From: Prevotella sp.
GTDB lineage: Bacteria > Bacteroidota > Bacteroidia > Bacteroidales > Bacteroidaceae
Length of the DNA: 12,203 nt
NCBI GenBank assembly: GCA_021204735.1
Contig: JAJPYV010000054.1
Coordinates: 1-12,203 of the forward strand
Reading direction: 5' to 3'
This document shows, piece by piece, positions 1 through 7,172 of the stretch. The notes under the pieces were generated by a model. The model was not told where the DNA came from. It did not search any database and saw only the letters and a program-made list of their open reading frames with translations. The translations under genes and the position numbers were made by a program. Position 1 is the stretch's first letter; the number at the start of each line of letters is the position of its first letter.

Positions 1-27
1 GACGTATGTAGAATTGAAAAATAATTC

Positions 28-213
28 TTGCACACGCATTGGCGAAAACAGGAAATGCAGAAAGAAATGGTTGTTTCCATTTTGGAAATAGCCATTGAAC
101 ATGGGGTTATTGAAGAAAAATTCAGGCCAAAGGAATCAAGTTTCTACAATTGGGAGGTCACTATAACCGTAGGGTACCGCATCAATTCAAAGCGAAACAT
201 CAGTTTACAATAG
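28..213 (+). pseudogene. Probable remnant of a RhuM-family (virulence RhuM-like) gene
   Basis: An open stretch of about 60 codons has no good start: only a TTG at 28, or an internal ATG at 55. The part that looks familiar is the C-terminal segment FYNWEVTITVGYRINSKR. It resembles the core of RhuM-family proteins, whose typical wording is FYNLDxIISVGYRVNSKR followed by xxQFRxWAT. Just after NSKR the reading frame ends at TAG (211-213). Shifting by one base at about 200 gives HQFTIVTN, close to the expected continuation, so I read this as a frameshifted internal fragment. RhuM proteins are often found in islands and on mobile elements and their function is poorly known. The assignment rests on one motif remembered from the family. 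It could equally be an unrelated short hypothetical gene. Confidence 0.35.
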
Positions 214-390
214 TGACAAACTAAAAGTCAATGGATTGCTTACTACCGTTGAAAATCAGCAAACTGCGTGTTCTGAGAAACAATAGAGGCACAATTGGCT
301 GAAAACTGGCTGTTTCGGAAGCCTTGTTGATTATGCTTCTCCCATTTTGTTCCCATACGGCCTATTTTGTTGTCTATACTATTGTTTGAC

Positions 391-423
391 TTTGCGTAAA
401 AAACAAGCAGAAGTTTAATTTTG
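391..423 (+). promoter_or_regulatory. Upstream Bacteroides-type promoter for the Nudix regulator
   Basis: A -33 box TTTG lies at 391-394 and a -7 box TAATTTTG at 416-423, separated by 21 bp. This matches the Bacteroidetes sigma consensus TTTG-N19-21-TAnnTTTG exactly. The -33 box is inside repeat copy 1 and the -7 box runs into copy 2, so a protein bound at the repeats would occlude it. The predicted transcript start is near 430. Confidence 0.5.
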
Positions 424-443
424 CGTAAAAAATAAGCAAAATA

Positions 444-475
444 TTTGGAGGATATGTAGAAAGACCCTATTTTTG
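444..475 (+). promoter_or_regulatory. Downstream Bacteroides-type promoter for the Nudix regulator
   Basis: A second perfect match has TTTG at 444-447, a 20-bp spacer and TATTTTTG at 468-475. The -7 box ends inside repeat copy 3. A start near 482 would give only about 20 nt of leader before the ATG at 503. This rules out the in-frame TTG at 473 as the translation start for a transcript from this promoter. Confidence 0.45.
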
Positions 476-502
476 CGTAAAAATAAAGCAATAGTAACAG
501 CA

Positions 503-1201
503 ATGGAAATGGAAACGATGAAGTATACATATCAATATCCCCATCCAGCAGTTACAACTGACTGTGTGATATTCGGGTTTGACGGAGTGAGCATTAAAGT
601 GTTGTTGATACAGCGTGGAATTGATCCGTTCAAAGGTTTATGGGCTTTCCCTGGTGGTTTCATTAAGATTGACGAGACCGCAGAAGCGTGTGCATTGCGT
701 GAGTTGGAAGAAGAGACCGGACTGAAGAACGCCACCGTAGAGCAATTCCACACCTTCACGACCGTGGAGCGTGATCCCCGCGAGCGCGTCATCACCATCG
801 CTTTCTATGCCTTGGTCAAAATATCCCAGGTGAAAGGGGGTGACGATGCGGCAAGTGCCCGTTGGTTTACTTACGATGAGATTCCCCACTTGGCTTTCGA
901 TCATGACCAGATTCTCCGCATGGCTGTTACTCGCCTGAAAGAGCGCATCTGTTTCGAGCCGGTCGGGTTTGAGCTGCTTCCCGAGGTATTCACTATGACA
1001 GAACTGCAAAACTTGTACGAGGCGCTTCTCGGCGTGAAGTTCAACAGACGCAACTTCTACAACAAGATGCTCAAACTGGAGATTCTTGAAGAGTCGGAAA
1101 AACGTCCTGAAGGTACTCCAACACGCATTCCCGTTAAGTACAAATTTAGTCCTGAGAAATATACCGAGTTGAAGCAGAAGGGATTCAGACTGGAGTTTTA
1201 A
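503..1201 (+). CDS. Nudix-domain transcriptional regulator (NrtR/AraR-type architecture)
   Basis: This 232-residue protein has an N-terminal Nudix fold (about 15-140) and a C-terminal winged-helix region (about 155-225). That is the architecture of NrtR regulators of NAD metabolism and of the Bacteroides arabinose regulator AraR. The Nudix box is complete on the G-x5-E-x7-REUxEExGU pattern: G52, E58, R66, E67, E70, E71, G73. It could therefore still hydrolyse a nucleotide-sugar such as ADP-ribose, or use that pocket for a ligand. The C-terminal part contains PVGFELLP then a helical segment ending in NRRNFYNKM, probably the recognition helix. I chose ATG 503; ATGs at 509 and 518 are alternatives, while upstream in-frame codons lie in the repeats. 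The gene is richer in G+C than its neighbours, suggesting resident chromosome. No metabolic partner gene is adjacent, so the effector is unknown. Confidence 0.88.
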   Translation: MEMETMKYTYQYPHPAVTTDCVIFGFDGVSIKVLLIQRGIDPFKGLWAFPGGFIKIDETAEACALRELEEETGLKNATVEQFHTFTTVERDPRERVITIAFYALVKISQVKGGDDAASARWFTYDEIPHLAFDHDQILRMAVTRLKERICFEPVGFELLPEVFTMTELQNLYEALLGVKFNRRNFYNKMLKLEILEESEKRPEGTPTRIPVKYKFSPEKYTELKQKGFRLEF

Positions 1202-1297
1202 TATTATACAATTATATATGGTAGGAACAGGCATTCTAAAAACATGGTAATAGAATAAAAACCAATATAGTTGCATTCAAAGCAATACATAATCGAA

Positions 1298-1997
1298 ATG
1301 AAAGCTATGAGGATATTTCACAATGCCACAAAAGAATTGGCTTTCAATGATTCTTCCCGTTATATCTTGTCGGGCAAGACTATTATGGAACATGTTAATA
1401 ATGAGGAGCATGATGCTTTATTCGAATCCTTGGCATGTATATCTGTACCTTCTGGTGAGTCATTGTTTGTGACAGAGTGTGAACATTCAGGGTTGGGTGC
1501 AAAGAGCTATGTAGCTATAAAAAACCTGAGGGAGCATACAATTTATAGATATTTGACTATATAAAGGTAGAAGACTCTTGTGATGGAGCCTGGCAGTCAT
1601 ATATGTTAGAGAGACTTTGGCATGTCCTTCCATTATTCTGGCATGCAAATTACGACAAGCGTACTTGCTTGTTTTCACAGGATGATTTCGCTAACATACA
1701 TCTTCTCAAAGATGACGGTAAAAAGCATATTTGAGATTGATGCAATCCTTTGACTGTGAGCCTAAAGTTGTCAAGAAGGAGGGGAAATACCATGTATCAT
1801 GCTGTTATTGGTCTGATTTCAAAGGCTTGGTGCAAGCGCCATGGACCGCGACAAGCGTTGGGAGCGGCTGTTATTGGTCTGATTTCAAAGGCTTGGTGCA
1901 AGAGGCCGTAGATATTATGATCTGTGAAAGCAAGGCTACCTTTAAAGACATTGACGAAAGTATCTTGGTCGAGTACAAAAGTTATATATGTTTCTAA
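1298..1997 (+). pseudogene. Frameshifted hypothetical gene, family unrecognised
   Basis: Three consecutive open segments in three different frames read as one broken protein. The first runs 1298-1564 from MKAMRIFHNATKEL and ends at a TAA. The second continues from about 1558 with YIKVEDSCDGAWQSYMLERL and stops at 1732-1734. The third runs from about 1731 to 1997 (SFDCEPKVVKKEGKYHVSC ... EYKSYICF). At least two indels, near 1556 and 1730, explain the shifts. The third segment also holds an in-frame 66-bp insertion made of a repeated 36-bp block and a foreign-looking 30-bp filler. An intact ancestor would have been about 210 residues. I do not recognise the family; there is no signal peptide or membrane segment. 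It is separated from the Nudix gene by about 95 bp of AT-rich sequence. Sequencing errors are a less likely explanation because several lesions coexist. Confidence 0.6.
1801..1902 (+). repeat. 36-bp direct duplication flanking a 30-bp GpmI-like filler
   Basis: The 36 bases at 1801-1836 recur exactly at 1867-1902. Both encode the end of CCYWSDFKGLVQ in the same frame. The 30 bases between them (1837-1866) are strikingly GC-rich for this region. Read from 1838 they encode AMDRDKRWER, which is the conserved signature of cofactor-independent phosphoglycerate mutase (GpmI), but in a frame different from that of the surrounding pseudogene. It looks like a short templated insertion during repair or replication. 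Confidence 0.8.
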
Positions 1998-2020
1998 TCA
2001 TAAATTAAAGTTGTATTGAT

Positions 2021-2662
2021 ATGGCACTTATTAAATGTAAAAACTGCGGGAATACTGTCCCCGAAAGATCTGCATCCTGTCCGCATTGCGGCGCACCCGT
2101 AAAAACGGACAATGTTCTTGAAGAGGAAAGCAATGCGTTGGATATGTCGAATAACGGGAGTGACATCACTAATGAAAAACCCATTTACGAACAAGCTGAC
2201 AATAAGAATAGAGGGACAGAGGAACCCGTCAAACAATCAGGCAAGTCGCACGGTAAGTCAAAAGCTATATTCGCTGCAATTGGATTGGCACTTGTATTGC
2301 TAATAGGCGGAATAGCAATCTATTTATCAAGCAAAGATAAAAATTTTTCACACGAACCACCTGAAGTAGTAGTTAATGCTGCAGAACAAGGGAATACAAA
2401 AGCCCAAATAGAATTGGGAGTTCGTTACTTCTTTGCTAAAGGTGTACCATTTAGCTTAGAAGAATCTTTCAATTGGTATATGAAAGCAGCGGAACAAGGT
2501 AATTCTGGTGCCCAATGTTTCGTGGAATTATGCTACCACTATGGGGATGGTGTATCTCAAAGCGATAAAGAAGCCATCAAATGGTTAAGAAAAGCGGCGA
2601 AACAAAGGGATGAAGATGCAGAAGGATCTATAAAAATGTTTTATAGTAGTGAATTGGAATAA
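2021..2662 (+). CDS. Zinc-ribbon, single-pass membrane protein with Sel1-like repeats
   Basis: This 213-residue protein begins with a zinc ribbon of the small double-CxxC type (C6-C9 and C20-C23). A low-complexity hydrophilic linker (about 30-80) follows, then one transmembrane helix (about 82-103, rich in A, L, I, G). After that come at least two Sel1-like (TPR-related) repeats, recognisable by AAEQGNTKAQIELGVRYF, WYMKAAEQGNSGAQ and WLRKAAKQRDEDA (about 118-205). Sel1 repeats are protein-protein interaction scaffolds. The layout suggests a cytoplasmic zinc ribbon and an extracytoplasmic or periplasmic repeat domain; the reverse topology is possible since no signal peptide precedes it. The start ATG follows an A/T-rich leader with no clear Shine-Dalgarno. 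It ends 131 bp before the helicase operon and shares its AT-rich composition, but that operon has its own promoter-like sequence. The function is unknown. Confidence 0.85.
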   Translation: MALIKCKNCGNTVPERSASCPHCGAPVKTDNVLEEESNALDMSNNGSDITNEKPIYEQADNKNRGTEEPVKQSGKSHGKSKAIFAAIGLALVLLIGGIAIYLSSKDKNFSHEPPEVVVNAAEQGNTKAQIELGVRYFFAKGVPFSLEESFNWYMKAAEQGNSGAQCFVELCYHYGDGVSQSDKEAIKWLRKAAKQRDEDAEGSIKMFYSSELE

Positions 2663-2671
2663 ACTATAAGA

Positions 2672-2689
2672 TTTCCCGTAAAATAAGCA
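2672..2689 (+). promoter_or_regulatory. Degenerate copy of the Nudix operator repeat upstream of the operon
   Basis: TTTCCCGTAAAATAAGCA shares the ends CGTAAAA and TAAGCA with the three repeats before the Nudix gene, but with a changed head (TTTCC for TTTG) and one or two fewer A residues. It lies about 40 bp before the -33 region of the operon promoter. It may be a weak operator linking the operon to the Nudix regulator. The match is in AT-rich DNA and could be chance. Confidence 0.25.
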
Positions 2690-2727
2690 AGAGATAGTGA
2701 AATGCAATGTTAAACAAGGAATTTCTA

Positions 2728-2757
2728 TTTCTATATGTGCGTTTTTTTGTATCTTTG
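2728..2757 (+). promoter_or_regulatory. Promoter of the five-gene helicase/PLD/Ycf46 operon
   Basis: A perfect Bacteroides -7 box TATCTTTG lies at 2750-2757, with a weaker -33 box TTTC at 2728-2731 (18-bp spacer). A start near 2764 leaves about 30 nt of leader before the ATG at 2794. The box lies inside the apparent N-terminal extension of the following reading frame (ATG at 2707), which argues that the extension is not translated. No other intergenic gap large enough for a promoter exists until 11698. Confidence 0.5.
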
Positions 2758-2793
2758 TGTTCACGATATGGCTATTCAAAAATATTATCAAAA

Positions 2794-3246
2794 ATGGACA
2801 GTTTTTTTATAAGACGTATTTTAGAAGGGAATAATTACCCTTCAGATGGACAAATAGTATTTGACTCTTCTGATCATATCCGTTTTCAAAATGGTAATGA
2901 TGTTTCTGGCCACAATTATGGATGTAATCGTCGACTTATAATCGAGAAAAATATTCAAGGTAACGAGGGCTATACAGTAATCATGTACAATCTTGATGGC
3001 ATTCATCCTATATGGCAAAATAATATTCAGATGGCTCCCAAACAGATGAAGATAGTGAATGTGAATGGTAACATAGTAGAATTGCGTGGCTATGGCTATG
3101 ATGAAAACGCATTGGCAATGGGTGCACCGTTGGAAGTTGCTTCGTTTGAAAATTATGGAGTTGTGCTCATGATTGAAGGCAGTGAGATTGTTCGAGCACA
3201 ACTTAATATGTTTGATAAAAATGTTAGTATAGTATATTTAAAGTAA
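2794..3246 (+). CDS. Small unrecognised protein, first gene of the operon
   Basis: The product is 150 residues from ATG 2794 (MDSFFIRRI). The frame is open back to an ATG at 2707, but that extension covers the promoter -7 box and reads as hydrophobic junk, so I prefer 2794. I recognise no domain. The sequence looks beta-rich and globular: alternating hydrophobic strands (GYTVIMYNL, MKIVNVNGNIVELRGYGY, YGVVLMIEGSEI), few charged helices, no membrane helix and no signal peptide. NLDGIHPIW and the GHNYGCNRR segment are its most distinctive stretches. It ends 5 nt before the helicase start and is surely co-transcribed. As the smallest, first-placed member it might be a sensor, regulator or adaptor of the system, but that is only a guess from position. 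Confidence 0.75.
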   Translation: MDSFFIRRILEGNNYPSDGQIVFDSSDHIRFQNGNDVSGHNYGCNRRLIIEKNIQGNEGYTVIMYNLDGIHPIWQNNIQMAPKQMKIVNVNGNIVELRGYGYDENALAMGAPLEVASFENYGVVLMIEGSEIVRAQLNMFDKNVSIVYLK

Positions 3247-3251
3247 CAATT

Positions 3252-6200
3252 ATGACTCCTTTTGAACGCTTTGAACAACCTGATGTTTACGTTGAGGATT
3301 CGAATGTCGTACCTATTATCATCAGATATAATGATTCCAATGAAGAATATCACAAAAAAAATAATGCGACATCTTTTAGAGATTCAATTCCTCTGTTTAA
3401 TGGTATCCATACATGCGTGTTTGTGAATGATGGAATGTCAAAAGGCAAAATTCCTCGTCAACAGTTTTTAATTATTCTTGAAGACGTAGGACGTAGTATT
3501 CGTGCACAAATTGACAATGGGAAGAGATCTTTCTTTGGCCCATCATTACTTACGGAAAGTGGCATTATTCCAAACGACGAAAACGAATATATAAGGTGTC
3601 GTTGCAATATTTGTATAGAAGATAATAGCATTGATGTTATTGACAAGGCTTGTGAACTTCACTGGGGAGATGGGCGATTGTCAGAGTTAAAATCTTTTGT
3701 ACAATCAGTTGCTGAACTCAAACAGCCATTAAAAGAGATTCGCAAAGAAGAAGATCAAAAGATTTGGGCGTCATACGCTGAAGGCCTTGAGGCATTGACA
3801 AAATCCAAGCAGGAACTCCGTAAGATTTCTCATATTGGGAAAATTCATCCAGAGAAAAATCATCGAAAGGAGAAGATTGATGTGATTGATCTTGAGATTG
3901 TCGCCATGACAAATGCCGAGGTGCTGAAATATAACATAGGAGATTTCGATGATCATCTTAGAAAGCCTCGCTTTGAGACTGATGAAGATGGCAAAGAATG
4001 TTCTTTAATATTTGACGGATATGTTGATGTTTCTGATGACGAGTTAAAAGAGTTAGAATCATCAGCCGAGCAATCCTGCTATAAAATGTCATCAATGTAT
4101 CCATCACACAAGTTACAAGGAGAATTTGTTTTTAAAACAAGTGATGCTGATAAAGAAGAAGTTATTTCTGAATTTGAATCTCTTCTTTCGGATTATGACA
4201 CAGAATATCCTCAGAAGTCTGACAATCTGTACACTTTCAAGTCTGATGAGGATGCAACTCATGCTAAAGATATTATTAGGGAGCGTTTTGAAAATGTATT
4301 AAAAGCCACATCTTCCACAAACATTTCAATTTCATTCATGGAAGAGGACCAAGTTGATCTTCTTCAAACTCTAAAGGATCAATTTGTAAACATAAATATT
4401 ATTCAACAAAATCAAAAACAGTTCTATGTTCTCCATGCAAAAGAACCTATTGATTGTTCTAAAATTGAGGATTATTCTTTAGTTTTTGACAGTTGTCGGG
4501 TTAAAATTATCGTCCCGAATTTCGATCCTGACATTCAAGTCCCCGCTGCTTTGTCAGCAAAAGACGGAGTATATTATGGTATTATACCTGACAAAACAAA
4601 AATAGACAAACAGCCAAGAGGTTGGGCTCATGCTATACCTAATGCGTATAAGAAGAAAGGAAAGAAAACGAAGTGTACTATAGTTGAGTATGTATATGCA
4701 TTCCGTCAGGCTGTGAATAAAAAAACGATGAAATCTTTAGCAAGATCTCTTGTAGGCGAATCTTGTTTGAGGATAAACACTGCTGTTGGTCGGGCAGACT
4801 GTTCACCGAACAATTCTTCTGAATACGAAACCATTAAAGAAAAGATTAGTGAAGTAATACCTGATAACATCAATGTCCTATTTCCAGAATATAAACCTTC
4901 ACTGACTGTATCTTTCTTGAGTGAAGATACTGATTACAAACAAAGTTGTATCGATCCCATAGAGAAGGCATTGCACGATTTATCATGCAAATGGACTATT
5001 AAAGATGACGCAATCTCATTTGAATTAAGTTTCGATGACGAAGAGTCAAGAGACAAAATCGTATCAAGAATGCGTCGTGTGGCCTCTGAGCATTCCCGCA
5101 TATTTGATTTGCGTATTGAAAAGCCGAATGGAACTACTGTTATCACATTCCATGAAGATGTCAATTTAAGAGAGCAGTATGAGAAAGATTTACAGGGTGA
5201 TTTTGGAAGACAGAACGTGAATCTTATACCGTCATCATATAAACTTATTTCTGAACAACTATCAGAGGCAAAAGATGAAGATGACCTGGATAAAATAAAA
5301 GAACTATCTAAAAAACAACGTGAACTAATTTATAATGCTGAAATGCTAGGCATTTGCATAAACAGAACTCGTAATTCTGTCAAAATAGAGGTGTGTAAGG
5401 AGTTCGCTGATAAATTAGATTCAAAAGAGATTTCGATAGGAGTTGGTGATTATATACAATTCCCATTGATAGGCGAGGCAATAAATATTGCAAGACAAAA
5501 AGATGCGATTGACAGAATTCTTAAACCTGGCAGTAAAAACAGGTATGGGAAAACAATATCATACGCAACAAACCCCAATTTATCAAACTTCTTATTCGAC
5601 CCAAGATACGCTGCGGAAACAGATTCGGATATAGAATCTGTGAAAGCTGAAGTGAAAGAACGAAAGATAGAGGACAATATGAATGAACGTCAGTGTGAAG
5701 CTGTTGCAAAAGCAATAGAAGCTAAAGATATGGCATTCATCCAGGGACCTCCGGGTACAGGTAAAACCACTGTAATTGCCGAGATAATATGGCAGGAAGT
5801 ATTTAGAAATCCGAATTGTAAGATATTGTTAACTTCTCAAACCAATACTGCAGTAGATAATGCATTGGAAAGGCTTCAAGGCAAAAGAGGCATTAGACCT
5901 ATTAGAATACCAAAAATGGATGGTGAGGAAAGAATGGTGCGTGAATGCAAAAGGTATCTTTTTTCTCAATTACAAAATTGGAGCAATAAACCGACCGAGG
6001 ATAATGTAGATAATGCTGTTAATCTTTGGATTGATACTATTCTCAACGAAATGGATTCTTCAGACAGATATGCAAAGGTAATTGCAAGGTGGAAAAAAGA
6101 CCTGACAGAGAAAGATGATTTCGTAAGAAAAACATTTACAGAATCTTACGAAAGAAATGTGAATCTTGTAGCTGCAACATGTAGTATTTGTGGTTCTAAG

Positions 6201-7166
6201 AACTTTAATACTATCTATTCGTCACTTTATGATAACAACGATATGGTGTTTGATGTGGTTATCATGGATGAGGCATCAAAGGCTACTCCTTTAGAGATGG
6301 CTATACCTATGGTATTAGGAAAGAAAATAATCTTAATTGGCGACCACAAACAGCTACCGCCAATGATTGATGGCGACGAGGTTAAAGAGGCCTTACGTAA
6401 GAATGGGAGAGGTGATTTAGTTGACAAGTTGGAAAATATTAAAGAGTCTCAATTTAAGCGGCTGTTTGAAGCATCTCAAAAATATCGAAAATCTTTAGTT
6501 TCAACTCTTGACACTCAATATCGTATGCACAAACAAATTATGAATTGCATTTCTCATTTTTATAAAGACGATATTGAGGGAGGATTGAAATGCGGTATAG
6601 AGGAAACCATGGATAGCGCAGACTGGAGCAATAGAGGAAGTAGATACCATGGACTTGAAAACTTGCCATTTATCAATCCAGACGTACACGCAATTTGGGT
6701 AGATGTCGACGGTAAAGAAGAAAAGATTGGGCACTCACCAATGAATAGGGCTGAATTGAAAGCCATTGAAAAAATCCTTAAAGTTCTCACAGCCTCAAAG
6801 GGGTATGAAGAATATCTATCTCATTGTACTCGTCCAGAAGATGAAGAGATTGGTATCATCACATTCTACGGTGCCCAAGTAAAAGAACTTCAAAAAATGA
6901 ACAAAGAAGGTAAATTGGGACCTGGCAAGTTCAAAATTGATGTCGTGGATAGTTTCCAAGGTATGGAAAGAAATATCGTCATTATCTCAACAGTTCGAAC
7001 CGACAGAATTGGATTTGCGAAAGCTATTGAACGAATAAATGTTGCTTTCTCCCGTGCCAAGAGATTATTGATTGTTGTTGGAGATAAAGATTTTTTTGCG
7101 AGAGATGTTAATTATAGAACTTCTATACAGGCGATGCAAGTAGTAGGTATAAATCAGTTGAGTTAA
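3252..7166 (+). CDS. Large SF1 helicase, Upf1/DNA2-like (COG1112-type), with long N-terminal region
   Basis: This 1304-residue protein has its helicase core at about 805-1295, with motifs in order: Walker A GPPGTGKT (832-839); motif Ia TSQTNTAVDNAL; Walker B DEAS (1006-1009); motif III GDHKQLPP (1030-1037); motif IV QYRMH (1089-1093); motif V VDSFQGMER (1232-1240); motif VI NVAFSRAK (1263-1270). This full set is that of Upf1/DNA2-like superfamily 1B enzymes, which translocate on RNA or single-stranded DNA using ATP, so it should be active. The first 830 residues match nothing I know. They contain at least three segments of 70-90 residues with a strand-helix-strand pattern (about 287-355, 357-425, 550-640), which may be repeated ferredoxin/RRM-like nucleic-acid-binding modules. 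A charged, probably coiled helical stretch lies at about 640-705. No kinase or nuclease domain is fused; the next gene supplies a PLD-like domain. Helicases of this class paired with PLD proteins occur in known defence systems (Mokosh is the closest I recall). Confidence 0.93.
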   Translation: MTPFERFEQPDVYVEDSNVVPIIIRYNDSNEEYHKKNNATSFRDSIPLFNGIHTCVFVNDGMSKGKIPRQQFLIILEDVGRSIRAQIDNGKRSFFGPSLLTESGIIPNDENEYIRCRCNICIEDNSIDVIDKACELHWGDGRLSELKSFVQSVAELKQPLKEIRKEEDQKIWASYAEGLEALTKSKQELRKISHIGKIHPEKNHRKEKIDVIDLEIVAMTNAEVLKYNIGDFDDHLRKPRFETDEDGKECSLIFDGYVDVSDDELKELESSAEQSCYKMSSMYPSHKLQGEFVFKTSDADKEEVISEFESLLSDYDTEYPQKSDNLYTFKSDEDATHAKDIIRERFENVLKATSSTNISISFMEEDQVDLLQTLKDQFVNINIIQQNQKQFYVLHAKEPIDCSKIEDYSLVFDSCRVKIIVPNFDPDIQVPAALSAKDGVYYGIIPDKTKIDKQPRGWAHAIPNAYKKKGKKTKCTIVEYVYAFRQAVNKKTMKSLARSLVGESCLRINTAVGRADCSPNNSSEYETIKEKISEVIPDNINVLFPEYKPSLTVSFLSEDTDYKQSCIDPIEKALHDLSCKWTIKDDAISFELSFDDEESRDKIVSRMRRVASEHSRIFDLRIEKPNGTTVITFHEDVNLREQYEKDLQGDFGRQNVNLIPSSYKLISEQLSEAKDEDDLDKIKELSKKQRELIYNAEMLGICINRTRNSVKIEVCKEFADKLDSKEISIGVGDYIQFPLIGEAINIARQKDAIDRILKPGSKNRYGKTISYATNPNLSNFLFDPRYAAETDSDIESVKAEVKERKIEDNMNERQCEAVAKAIEAKDMAFIQGPPGTGKTTVIAEIIWQEVFRNPNCKILLTSQTNTAVDNALERLQGKRGIRPIRIPKMDGEERMVRECKRYLFSQLQNWSNKPTEDNVDNAVNLWIDTILNEMDSSDRYAKVIARWKKDLTEKDDFVRKTFTESYERNVNLVAATCSICGSKNFNTIYSSLYDNNDMVFDVVIMDEASKATPLEMAIPMVLGKKIILIGDHKQLPPMIDGDEVKEALRKNGRGDLVDKLENIKESQFKRLFEASQKYRKSLVSTLDTQYRMHKQIMNCISHFYKDDIEGGLKCGIEETMDSADWSNRGSRYHGLENLPFINPDVHAIWVDVDGKEEKIGHSPMNRAELKAIEKILKVLTASKGYEEYLSHCTRPEDEEIGIITFYGAQVKELQKMNKEGKLGPGKFKIDVVDSFQGMERNIVIISTVRTDRIGFAKAIERINVAFSRAKRLLIVVGDKDFFARDVNYRTSIQAMQVVGINQLS

Positions 7167-7172
7167 ACAGTT

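Larger units (their letters stand above)
391..490 (+). repeat. Three 19-bp direct repeats, probable operator of the Nudix regulator
   Basis: Three nearly identical copies lie at 391-409, 420-438 and 472-490, with consensus TTTGCGTAAAAAAYAAGCA. Copies 1 and 2 differ at one base; copy 3 has one A-to-T transposition. Starts are 29 and 52 bp apart, so this is not a regular array. All are in the same orientation and lie directly before the regulator gene, the last ending 12 bp before its ATG. The TTTG at the head of copies 2 and 3 is also the end of a Bacteroides-type -7 box. Direct operator repeats over a promoter fit autoregulation by the adjacent DNA-binding protein. That the Nudix protein is the binder is inference. 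Confidence 0.7.

Noticed and set aside
391..490. Three direct repeats as a short CRISPR array
   Set aside because: The intervals between copies are about 10 and 33 bp, the repeats are AT-rich with no dyad, there are no cas genes, and the copies coincide with promoter boxes of the next gene.
473..502. Upstream TTG start for the Nudix regulator
   Set aside because: It lies within operator copy 3 and upstream of the transcript start predicted from the 444-475 promoter; family members begin close to the Nudix fold.
638..1276. 212-residue minus-strand reading frame opposite the Nudix gene
   Set aside because: It is a shadow of a well-supported gene, with no recognisable domain and an implausible composition.
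2707..2793. 29-residue N-terminal extension of the first operon gene from ATG 2707
   Set aside because: A perfect -7 box lies inside it and its translation is atypical; ATG 2794 fits the promoter and begins a normal globular sequence.
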